From Rhopalosiphum padi (Eukaryota > Arthropoda > Insecta > Hemiptera > Aphididae): 64,000 bases of DNA. Positions 34,341-46,270 of this stretch are shown here, in pieces (the first letter of the stretch is position 1; every line of letters starts with the position of its first letter). The position numbers and the translations under genes were made by a program. Location: NCBI RefSeq assembly GCF_020882245.1, contig NC_083597.1, positions 16,092,581 to 16,156,580 on the forward strand. Direction: 5' to 3'. Below the pieces are notes generated by a model. It searched no databases, had not been told where the DNA came from, and was given only the letters and a program-made list of their open reading frames with translations.

Positions 34341-37300
34341 CTGTAAGTATATATTTTAAAATTGACATAAATATCTTCATGATTGTACATATTATGTATA
34401 TCGTACATGTATTAGTAAGTTCGTGAAATCGCAGCGAATATTTTAATAAACACAATAAAATTATTGAATTTAAAGTAGCGAAATATTTTGCTAATCCAAA
34501 TAGGCGTGTCAAAATACAAAATATATAGTGAGCAGCACATTAATAAGCATATTATAAATATATTCATGAAGTACTTATATTATAAATTATATAGATGTCT
34601 GTGTTATTATTTAAGTTTTATTCACGTTTAAACATACAGAAATAATTGAAATATTTTTTGAGTTAATTAAAAAAAAAATCTTATTAATAATACTCTATAT
34701 TTACTACGCATATACATGAATTTTTTCGAGTGGGAGTGGATTGAATTTATGTTTAATGTTCCATGTGTACGATTGATCAAAAATTGATAAACATTTTAAT
34801 GAATATTTATTATTTTAAAATGTTAGTTAATTTATCTTTCATGTACAATCTTGATGGTATACCTTATGATAATATGTATCAAATATTGGCAATTTCGGAA
34901 AAGATGTACCAATAAGGAGATAAACAGTAAATAAGACTAATTAATGTCCTCATACATTGATTATATTAGCAATATTATACAAATATATAACAATAGAAAT
35001 AATACTATTTAGAATATTAAATAAACCAGTAGGCAGTAAGTATATCGTATTATATCATAATGTAACTTAAAATAAAATCTTTTTACTTTTCGTTTTAACG
35101 GAAAAAGAATAAAAAATATATTATATTTAAAAGTCATAAACATCATTAATGCTAATTGTCACTGATCAGTAATAATAAGGTCAGTGAGTGAATAACTAAT
35201 ATTTATTTTAAACTAATCCGTTGGATAATGGTTTTTATAGATGCAACAGTACTTTTTTAAATTATAAGATTGTTTATCTATTTAAATAATATTTTTATTA
35301 TTAGCCGAAGTTCAAATTATGTTTAAACCAAATCTATTATTCATTTAACAACTTATATATACATTTATGAATTTATAAAAAATAAATAAAAACGTACGAA
35401 GAGAAATTATTATTTATTTTCACGTTTCAAACATAACTATATGTATTATACATATAATTATAATATTATATTCGATATGTAATAAATAACTAGAAAATAT
35501 TAATATAATAAATAAATATTAATAATATAATTGTAATCTTAATTAAAACTGTAATGGGCAAGCTGTAACCGTAGTTAAAATAGGCAAGATGAACTTTCTA
35601 AATTATGACGTATATTAGAAGTATACAATTAATCTTAGAGGAAAATGTTATAATATATTTCATAATTTTTAAAAATGAGTAGGTTCTACTCACTTAAAAA
35701 AATATTATTTAATTTAAATTATAAGTATATTTTATACTAATACAAATTAAATTAAAATGAATAGAATTTTTTTTAACTTTTGTTATTTTTAATTTATTGC
35801 GCTTTTTGATCAACAAATTTGAATGTTAGTTATAAAAATAAATTACCTAATAAATACATTTAAAAATATATGTTGGTTTTATTGACTGTTCAATTTTTAC
35901 TTTCAGATTTTTAACTTATGAAAATTTTCTCATTACCGTCGATCAGCGCACAAAAAATATAAAAGTATTATTGTATAGTTTTCACCCGATATATATAAGT
36001 TATATTAAGTATATGATTTAGAAAAATAGGTTTTTTCTAATAAAAAATACATTCATCAGAGATTTATCTTAATAAGTTGAAGGATATTTTTTTCTTTAAA
36101 GTCCAAGTCTAATCAAGTGTAATAAAAGTGTGACCCTTTCTTTTTTTAAATAAAAATAAATCTACACAACAATTTAATATACACAATTTATACAAAATGT
36201 ACTTTATAAAACCACAAGTTCATCCATTTTTATATATTCTTTTACATAATATACCCCACTGATTTATAATAGGGAATGTTTGATAGTAAATATTATATAA
36301 AATATGATAATATAATGGTTGTATATATTATATATAACCTATATGTGACCTAAGGAACAAGGCTATTATTTTTTGTTTTTATATTCGTGGAATTCGTTTT
36401 TCTATTTTTCTATTATCTTTTTTAAATAATGAATTTTGACGTTGTATACATTTACGGATTTTTTAGTATTTTTAAATTAAATATAAACTATTCTTGCTTG
36501 TTTTGTGAATATTTTAAATTTGTAAGTAGAATTATATAATACACTCGTGTATCGTATATACAAATTATAGACATTTAATATCATATCAATAGGATCACTA
36601 ATAAGTATATTAGGAATTTAAAATAAATTATTATTTTTTTAGAGCTGTTTTTTATTTATACTTTTGTATAAATATTTTGATTCTTATAGTACCTATTAGA
36701 ATTCTAACACATATTGCGCACATAATACAGTCCATTGTCCATTTATTGTTTCATTTAAACCATACATTTATAAACAATATACATTGTACATATTACATTC
36801 TATATAAATATAATATAAGTTTACACGACTATTACCCTAGCAAGAAATTGACACGTTATATTATTATAGCTACCCTTTTGGAATATTCACGTTAACCATA
36901 AGGTGACGTACTTATGTAACACAATATTACATTTGTAACCAAGTTTGTCACTGTCACCCGTTGTCGGTAATCAAATAATATCATAATAATTTGATGTATA
37001 TTGTAGCGTTGTGACTACGACGGGCATTAACCGTTATTGGAACATATAGATTTTTTTTAAATTAAATTTTAGTAATTTTACTTACAATAACGAATGAAAA
37101 AATAGACAGAAAAAAAACTATAGAGTGGTCGATTTGCAGTACTGATTATTTTTTATGCACTTCGTCACTGAATAGTTCACTATAATTATCGAATGTGTTG
37201 AATTTGAATTTAAATCATTGTATCTATAATATGAAAAAAGTTCTAAACGAAAACGATGAATCAGCCTCTATTATTATTAGGATATTTTAAAATTTATTAA

Positions 37301-38180
37301 AAATACGTAGTAATTAATTTATACTATACATGCAGTAGGTTGAACTAATTTTTCTCAAAATATTGTGCATTATTAATTTATTACACCTACGTACAGCAGA
37401 ACGCGATGTAAGTAAATAGGTTCCGTATACACAGTTAAAAATAAAACTAAATATTCTAAAAAGTAATGTTTTATATAAAAAATGGTAATGTAATACTTAG
37501 TTAAAATGTTAAATCCCACGTTTATTAATTTTGTTTTCTATAACTACAAAATCAATTTTGACGAAAATGGTTATTAATTTATAATAATGTTATTATAATA
37601 GTTTTGTTTTCTGTATTTTTTTTTCAAATATTAATAAAAAAAACGTTTGATGTCCCTTTGTCCTTCAAGTATCATCTAGATTACATTAATTGATATCAGA
37701 AAACATATTATCTAAAGTTGAAGATTAAAAGCCTCTTTACGATTCCTGAAGGCAAAAAACATGCATCATTTTAAGACTAATACATTTTGCGCTTTGCTCA
37801 GAATCTAAAATAACTACCTATACAGAATTACAGAATTACGACGTATTTAATTCGAGTTATTAGTTAGCAAATTTAAATAATGGGTTAACGTGTAATATAT
37901 ATACTGTGTATCTACTTAACGTGAGCATTATAAAATAATATAATAGTTATAACATTTCAATGGATTTTATGCCAAACTATAAATGGTATAATAGATTAAG
38001 CTCCAGGTAATTGAGTAGGTATAGATATTGGTATTAAAAATTTCGATGGAATTCTGCGTCGTGGAATCCGTCTCCCGTCATGGTTTCGAATAGTTTTTCA
38101 TCAAACCTAATCATTTTTACCTCGTTGTATGTAGGTACACGGGGATAATAATATTTTAAATAACGGCAGAGGGAGAGACA
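34341..38180. other. non-coding AT-rich stretch
   Basis: Nothing supported beyond the upstream extension of the minus-strand frame noted for 34195-34340. The composition is uniformly AT-rich. Confidence 0.45.
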
Positions 38181-38183
38181 GAG

Positions 38184-38228
38184 ATGGGTGCGGCCGGAAA
38201 TGCGCAAATTACCCAACGATCGAGCACC
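38184..38228 (+). CDS. probable first coding exon, MGAAGNAQITQRSST
   Basis: Seen: ATG with G at -3 and +4 (GACAGAGATGG), 15 codons giving MGAAGNAQITQRSST, then ACC|GTAAGT, a strong donor in phase 0. An in-frame TAA lies upstream, so this is the first Met. The exon is much richer in GC than the surroundings, as translated DNA should be here. Gly2 followed by small residues is compatible with N-myristoylation, but that is an inference. The rest of the gene is downstream, past a long intron. Phase-0 acceptors with open frames occur at 46184 and 54277 but neither is convincing. I do not recognise the protein. Confidence 0.45.
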
Positions 38229-39170
38229 GTAAGTTTTAATCCTACATATTATTATATACTAATATTGATATCGCATGTTTATTATTATAGTGTTCGGGTA
38301 TATACGCACACTGCACTGTCGCACTAAAATACTTTAAGGACGAGGATTTATCGGGATTACGACAGTAACAGTGTTGTTATGTTTGTGTGTATTTGCATTA
38401 CACAGTGTTGTTATCATACAAATTTAATATTATACATTTTTTTCTTATAGTTTTTTTTTGGTTTGTGAAAAGGATTAATATATTGTATAGTGCGCAGTGC
38501 ATACCTGTTTGAACGATGAAGACGTCATCAAACTAACCAAAAATAATACTTATCTATTTATTGTATTATTTTTTTACGCGCAATTACGTAAGCACATTAT
38601 ATAAGTATAAAGTAGATGATTAAATATCGGTCGTATGTATTTTTATAATAGAATATAGGTATGAAAATGAACTTTCCTTAAAACTCTAAAAAAACTTTCA
38701 AAAAAAGGCTTTTATACCATAAGAAATCAAAATAATGAAATCATAAAATGTACTGAAAGTATTTTAATTTTATATGAGTTTTTAAGGGACACATTTTTTT
38801 ACAAAACTACACATTTTTGACTTGAATTAAAAATTTGAAAAATAAAACAATTTCCATATAATTTTTAATAGAAAAATTACTATTGCCCTATAATAAAATA
38901 ATAATATTTTATCATTTATTAATTTGTCATGAAAAAATGAAGGTCAGCGTAAAACCACATACCTGTCATACTCTATTTAATTAGGGCCTATAATATTATT
39001 TTCTATATCTACAATGACATTTTTAAAATATTTAGAATTATAATTAGCTTTTTATTATCATAAACCAATAAACCTATTATACGGTACGTTACCACACCGG
39101 TATTGATTTATCAGTTAATAACAATAAAATAATATAATGTAATATATATCGATAATACTTTCTTGACTTA
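38229..39170 (+). other. intron start, AT-rich, no exon seen
   Basis: Begins with GTAAGTTTT. No second exon can be recognised in it. The intron probably continues across the retroelement remnant that follows. Confidence 0.35.
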
Positions 39171-39475
39171 AAACGTCATTAATCATAACTACTTATTCAT
39201 ATTTAGTAAGCAAATTCGAAACCAATTGAGACTCAAATTATTAATACCAAAATTAGGTAATATCTGTCATATTATTGAGTGATCAACTATGTCAAAAGCT
39301 TAAACTAAGTCCAAAAAAATAGATATCACTTTGTTACCGTTATCTTATTCATTATATTACCTATATCAATTGCATCGTTTTATATAGAGCGTTCTCCGTC
39401 ACTATGCCAGGTTTGAAAGCAAACTGATTTGCAGATAATAGTTTGTTTGCATCTAATAGAAATTTAACCAAACGT
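39171..39475 (-). mobile_element. decayed reverse-transcriptase core, non-LTR
   Basis: Read on the minus strand from 39475 downwards, pieces in shifting frames give RLVKFLLDANKLLSANQFAF, KPG, TENALYKTMQLI, FLDLV-type and KAFDIVDHSI-like fragments. Then come a YLILVLII block, SIGFEF and VMINDVLS. This is the order of fingers and palm motifs of Jockey/CR1-type RT (NQFGFRxG, TENAL, FLDLxKAFDxVDH, LNWFxSYL). Several stops and frameshifts are present, and the YxDD region is missing, so it is a dead internal fragment. Confidence 0.65.
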
Positions 39476-42400
39476 GATATAATATTTATGTTTTTTTTTT
39501 CAAAATTAATTTATCTTACCGTATTACCTACTAATATAATTTATAGTAATATAAATACAACGTGTCCGCCAATCGTCTCCACTCAGAATAGTGATTTCGC
39601 ATGTATTGATTATCACTGAATTCAAAATAAACATATTACAGTAACCTACTTATCGACGAGTTACACTCGAAGTCTGGAAACTTATTACAGAGCACATTTA
39701 ATTTTCCGGATTTGTATTTGAATTTAAATTGTAACCTATTGAATCAATATTGCTTTTGAGTTTAGAGTTTACAACATCAATTGAATACAATAAATCAAAT
39801 TATTATCATATATTAAAATATAAAATATTATATTTTACCACTAAAGTTAAATTTATTGTTATTTATAGGTACACAAATGTACTATACTTGGTGTTTTGGT
39901 ACCTAATATCTATAATACGTAGTACCTACGTATATTATTATAACGTACATATTTTGAATTTTAAAATTATTGAATATAAATATGTTGTATCTTTATAATA
40001 CTACATATCTTATATACTAACATTCTAGGTACCTACCAAGTATGCACGCAGTCAATTCAAATTTAAAACTAATTAATTTTGACATAACAAAAATTATTCG
40101 TTGAAACGTCAAACTGCATTCTATAATAATTATGGTGAACGGCAAACGCGCTTTCATAAATATAAATACATAATACTTTATTATATGTTTTTTCATATGG
40201 ACAACCAGGGATGATAATATTTAGGAAATTTACATTTCTGTATTATATAATGTAACTGAAAATATTAGCTACACATAAATAGTTTTAATTAATTACTTAA
40301 ATGTATAATATAATATCACAAAATGTATTATATATGGTTACACATTTCATATTTTTAAAGCGCCGATATATGCATACTATTCCTATGCACCACGTGGCAT
40401 TTTTTATTTGAAATATTTCTATGTGAAAAAATTTGATACAATTGATTTTATTTTCCCCGGACGATGCTGCGGACACTTGCTACGAATCAATTATTCCGCG
40501 GTAAACTCGTTTGGTGGATTAACATTTAAATTGTCCATTTACACAAATGAACCCGATAACGATCAGGGATTGCAGTCAATAATGTGGTATAATATATTAT
40601 AATATATAGATGTAATATTGCTGACGTTTTGTCGCAAACACGACATTACGACAGAAGAAATAAAATGTAACAAATTATAATGCACCGTTGAAGCTGTTGC
40701 ATGGCAAAGAGAAATTTACGTGGAAATCAATGGCTTATCAACAATATTATATATTATAATAATATTTTAAATTTTAAACACACGTCATGTATTATTTGCA
40801 TCTGTCATCAGCATCTCCACGCCATGTACGCGAAGGGGTGAGATCTTTAGATCTGTCACACAATTTACATATCCGTGTTAGTTGTTGCTCGATCTTCGTG
40901 TAGGTAAACTATAATAACTAATAAAATCATTTACCTGTGCCACTGATAGTATATGGGTAGAACGTAACTACGTGCGTTTGGCAGAACTCATCTCATTACC
41001 GTTACGAAATTGCGCACATATTATATTATACATAAGTATATCTAAACATATTATTGTTATGATTTTGTTAGAAACGATGGTGTATTTTACCCATGTAAAA
41101 TGTTAACGGCTAAATTATCAAATAGTTGTCCCGACATGATTTTTCGCAAACTAATCGTGTAGTGGGCGTACCCGTGGCCCGTGCACGGTGCCTGTTTAGT
41201 ATAAATATATTATACATCATAAATTATATTTTTATTATAGCCACAGTTTAATTATTATTATAAATTGTAATAATATGCCAAGAGTAGTCGAATTAATTGT
41301 AAACGAGTTGAATCAAAATGTAATGTTCTATTTTTTTTTATATGTAATTATCGACTGCTTCGTCAATTTAATAGCAGAGTATAGTATTTTTTTTAAAATT
41401 TAAAATTTCGCTAATATGTTATAATAATATTACATATTAAAAACAAAATATCTGAACTAGACGATTTGAATAATGAAAACATAGTTGTAAGCGGAAATGG
41501 ATATACATCATTGAGCATAAAATTAAAGTATTAAAAAACTAAACATGAAAGCGATTATAATGTTTGAATTAAACAATAGAAGGTAACTTTGTTGAAATAT
41601 GATTAAATTATTCTGCTATAACATAAAAATACAATAAAGGAATGGATATTTTTTATTTTATTAAAAATAGATGCAAATTTCATCAGAATTATTTTTTTTT
41701 TATGCAGTAACTACATAACAGAATAAGTATTTGACGTAGATCAAATTAAAATCACCAGTGTGGACCACGGATAAAAAATGGTTGTCACAGGATAGTACTG
41801 TATTAGTTTATTATTTATTATTGACACAATAATCATATTATTACTATACAGGCAAAAACGAATCGAGCTTGATTAAACCAATAACACTAAACGCGTTAAA
41901 AAGTCTATCTACTGTTGATTAAATTATAGGTTTTTATTTTTTATTTTGTGCCTGTCATTACTTTGAAGCAGTAAAAATGCTTAGATTTTCAACTTCGAGT
42001 ATGGTGTTTAGTAATATATTGAATATTTTTAGAATTTCGGGTTTAAACTAAAAAATGTACAGAAAATACTTTTCAAAATCATCAAAAAAAAGATAGGGAA
42101 ACAAATATTTTTACGTAAAACCAGTTTTTAAAAAGTGAATTTCTTTATTGTGTTGTAATTTATAAACGAATTAAATATCCTATAGGCTCTTTGATCAGGA
42201 GATCGTCTTCGATAATAATCGTTTTTGTATGTATAATAGCCAATGATTTATCGTCATTAGTTTTAAATTCAACAAGTCTTGATTTCAGTGACTTACTCGA
42301 TTGCTATATACTTGCACCACAACTATAATTATAAAATAGAGTAGTTACCCACTTACCCACTTTTTAAATCAAAAATTACTCAACAAACATAAAATAACAA

Positions 42401-43300
42401 AAGTTTTTTCTTTTATTATTCATTACATTTTTTTTATAATCCATGTATGATTACAGTAATAAAAAATAATGATACAATATTTACAATGAAATTGACAAGT
42501 TTATTACACTTTTTTGCGGAAACTATTAATTAATAGTATCATTTAAAAAATATCTTAAATATTTACAACTTACGTACAACTTTAATTTGAAAATAGCAGT
42601 CTAGCAGTCTCATAAGAATTTACTAATTTAAAGTAATGAAATAATATCTAATTTATATATATTATATTATACAATATATAATATTATGTAACTTTAAATT
42701 TGCATATAAATATTAATTATTAAACAAAATATATAATCTCTTCATTGGATATATTATATAATCACTCATGAATTATAATTAATCGTAACTATTTATTATA
42801 CATACGAGTGTCTCATCACATCACCGGTATCATGTTTACATGACGTCCTCGTACATAGAATGATCCCAAAAATGTAAATTAATATCATTCCATCTACTGA
42901 CCAACATTTAAAAATGTAAACAAAAATTTCATTAAAAGTTTGTATGTGCTAATTGGATTTCAGTTGGTCAACTGTAATGATTTGAATTAATTTATTTAGA
43001 AAATAAAGCGCACCTATAACGTTTATCACCATAATAATATTGACAATTAGTGTGCGACAAACAGCTGAAACTGTCGTTGCGAGTAATACAAATCGATCAT
43101 AGACTCGTAGTCAATATACGTAAACGATATAATAATACACAAAATTATTTGAGAATAAATAAGTTTGGCCGTAACAGACGATAATATTATGGTTGAGCGT
43201 CGTTTTCATAGAAATTCTTATAGAAAATACGCGCTGGCGCATTAAAAAAATAAAAAATAAAGACCGTCTCGCGAGATCCGTCGAAAACCTCACACCTGGG
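39476..43300. other. non-coding AT-rich stretch
   Basis: No supported exon. A 64-codon + strand frame at 40408-40602 has no splice or homology support. Confidence 0.45.
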
Positions 43301-43641
43301 TAATATTAGTCAGTAAGGCATATAATATATTTTATATATAATACGTCGAAGACGCGCATTGTACGGTACGGGTCGTATTATTACGGCGTAGTACAACAGA
43401 ATAGAATATTATAATGGCAGTTGTAGTACACCTAATCCGTGTCCCAAACGACTTGAGCCTCACGGATCAAGGTCGTCGCAATAATAATATTATAGCATAT
43501 CTCACCGGTGTGCCGTGGCGGGTGCACGTCGGTGTGGTTCCTTATCCGCGAGCGCGCGATATTCAAATGACGTGCACTCGCGGTTATATTATTATTATTG
43601 TTTTGTCTCTCTAAGCATGACCCAGACCCCTATGCGAGCCA

Positions 43642-43664
43642 GTGTGTGTGTGTGTGTGTGTGTG
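43642..43664. repeat. (GT)n microsatellite
   Basis: Eleven GT units in the GC-rich island. Confidence 0.95.
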
Positions 43665-43736
43665 CACATAGCCGTCTGCACGTGGGGCGAACTACGCACA
43701 CCGGCCAGGTACATATTATGTTCGTTTCAGCAGCCG

Positions 43737-43755
43737 CGTCGTCGTCGTCGTCGTC
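43737..43755. repeat. (CGT)n microsatellite
   Basis: Six CGT units. Confidence 0.9.
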
Positions 43756-44310
43756 TGTATAGGTGCGGGTATTAGAGGTGCGCTTTTTCTCTCTCGCACT
43801 CGGTCGTCGGGCACCACCGCATAAAAGCAGGTGTCGGGATGGGGGGGGGAGACAAATCATCCGTGCACATGAACACACACACGCACACACGCCGTTTTCT
43901 ATAGAAGAGGCTGGCGGCCGACAGCTGACGGTGGGAAAAAAGTGAAAGAAAAATAATAAAGGAAAAAAACGAAGTCGTCTGATAGCGACCGCAGTGGATC
44001 GTCCGCGTAAAGTCGGAGGGAACCGTCGCCGATGGTACGTGATGCGACCATTGTCGAATCCGCAGTGTAACGGTTTCTCGGCGCGACCCGCGCCCGAACG
44101 AACGCCTCGCGGACTTCCGAAAACGGCAGCTGCGGCGAAGAGCCGCCGAGAAAAACACGAGAATACATATTTTTGGTACACAAACGCGCACCGTGTAATG
44201 CGTGTGTGTACGCGTGTGTAAGCGTCGTCTTCGTCGTCGGCGAGAATGAGTGCCGTTTCTATACTTCTGCCGCTGTTCCGGTCGATCTGATCGATCCATT
44301 TGCATTCCAA

Positions 44311-46183
44311 TTTATAGTTTTTTTAATTATCTGTTTCCGTGTATTCGCCGTTGCATAATATATTATATTGTGTACAATAATTAACGATCGGTTGCTGTAC
44401 TCGTTTGTCGGGCTGATCATCGGCATCAAAGATGTGTTCTATTAGCGGCATTATTTTTCTTATACTGACTGTCTCTTGTTGTCAGATAGAATGACCCGGA
44501 GCATTTTATTGTGTACACACTCCGTCGGTCGATATTCACAGTAATTATATTACTATGTGGCTTACATATTTGTTTGGGAGTACGATTTTTCCTACTTTGA
44601 ACAACATTTCGATTTCACCTCTAACTGTCGAGTGTCGATACTATTATGTTAAAATGTTGTACCTATAATTATTGTAAGACTAATACTTAACATTTGCAAA
44701 TTAATATGATTTACGATGCACTTGATTGAAATATCAGTCATCAAACTACTAGTTTATATTTTATGCCGAGACGTACGGAAGACCGCACACGTCTCGTCTT
44801 AAGCAGCACGGGAATTATGTATTCTATATATTGTTCTATATTCTGGTTTGGACCGCGAGCATAATCAGATGGATCGCCATCCGAGATACAGTCCAGAACG
44901 TATCGATGGGAGTCCAAGCTCGCTGTAGACCACACAGGACATTCACCGATGGTTCAAGACCAATAATTTTTCACTAAAACTACTTAAAACGTAACAGGAA
45001 CGTCAGTGTATGGAGTTAACTGGCCAGATAAGGCCAAACTGTTTATACATTTATTTAAAAACTGTTCAAATATTTTTAAGGTATAGATCACAATTTAAAT
45101 TTTTGATGGCTAGTGTGTGGGAAAATGTTTGGCTTGTAGATCAGGTACTCCAGGTTTACATGTGTTGAAAACGCAATGAGTCTGTCCATTCATATCTATA
45201 GTAATTTAATTAGTTCAATCTAAATTGATTGGTAAGTACCTATATCATTATATTATTAAAAAAGACCGATAAATATTAATAAAAACTGTTCTATTATAAA
45301 TCAATGCCATGTTTAGGTGTGTAAAATATTTATTCGATTTTATTTTTCGTAATGGTGAATTAAACGATGTTGATGTTACGAATATTTTTAAAGATTAATA
45401 CATTTTAATTTGAATTGTGATTATACGTTCGTATAATAGAAAAGACACGTGATGTGTGTACTGGCCTCAAGTACAGCTGGCCACGAGATAGGTAACTGGT
45501 TTCCCAAGTGCCTTGTCGAAGGGACCGGATAAGTTGTAACAAACAGTCACACCATTAATAAGCTCTTGAGTTTGGTCTGGTTTGAAACGTAATAAATATA
45601 CTGTAAATCAATTAGTTGTGTTTCGTAAACTTAAATTACCGTATTCCGATTTTTTATAAATCTGATAAATGCCAAGATTATATAAAAAGGTATTTTATTA
45701 AGGTGCATGATGAAACCGGCGAAAAAGAAAATGTCCGGTAGGTATGTTATATAACAGAGTATTAAGTGGGTGTAGTGTGTTATAGGTAGATACGATGGTA
45801 GATGAGATGCAAATGATAATTTATTGTCGTGTCATTAATCTTCATATTATTATTACTCGAATTGTACATGATTGTATCCGTTCGAAAACTATGTTCTATA
45901 TATTCACAAGTTCAAACGCGTGTAGACGACGATGGCCTGTATAGTGGGAAATAAGCATCGGGATCGAAATCGCTATATTACGTATAAATGTATAATATAA
46001 ATAGGTATAATTATGTACAGGCATAAAATTCGTTGATTTATCGTCGTCGGGGATCGGTGGCGGCCGACGCGTGAAGAGTTGCTGTATTTAAATTTTCGTA
46101 CGGACTTGTAATAATGTTGTGTACTAATTTTTTTTTTTTTGTAGTTATTTGTTTTCGTTTACATTTATTTTTTTACACTTCAG
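44311..46183. other. non-coding stretch
   Basis: No supported gene. A less AT-rich patch at 44741-44956 is open on the minus strand for about 71 codons (starting TIGECPVWSTASLDSHRYV). It has no recognised family. Confidence 0.4.
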
Positions 46184-46270
46184 CACGAGTTTCTCGATCC
46201 AAATAGGCACAACTCATTAGCATCCGCTCTAATCTCGTTTGTCATCGTTACCACATGCTGTTCCGGTTAA
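46184..46270 (+). CDS. weak candidate terminal exon
   Basis: A pyrimidine-rich tract and CTTCAG end at 46183. They are followed by 28 codons in phase 0, beginning HEFLDPNRHNSLASALIS and ending TTCCSG, then TAA. The phase would allow joining to the exon at 38184-38228. The stretch is short and its sequence unrecognised, so chance is quite possible. Confidence 0.15.
   Translation, partial: HEFLDPNRHNSLASALISFVIVTTCCSG

Larger units (their letters stand above)
43380..44310. promoter_or_regulatory. GC/CpG-rich island, probable promoter or 5' exon region
   Basis: This is the most GC-rich kilobase of the interior of the window, with frequent CpG. It includes (GT)n at 43642-43664, (CGT)n at 43737-43755 and a CACACA-rich tract near 43871-43890. 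Long open frames exist in several frames on both strands at once (up to 226 codons), as expected from low stop-codon frequency rather than coding. No ATG-plus-donor combination was convincing. In AT-rich insect genomes such islands often mark promoters of large genes. Confidence 0.35.

Noticed and set aside
38034..38216. 60-codon minus-strand frame (MGNLRISGRTHLC...)
   Set aside because: It lies opposite the better-supported + strand first exon at 38184-38228 and has no splice support.
43630..44310. 226-codon minus-strand open frame
   Set aside because: Overlapping long frames exist in several frames on both strands. It contains translated microsatellites (poly-HT, poly-D) and no domain; the GC-rich, stop-poor composition explains it.
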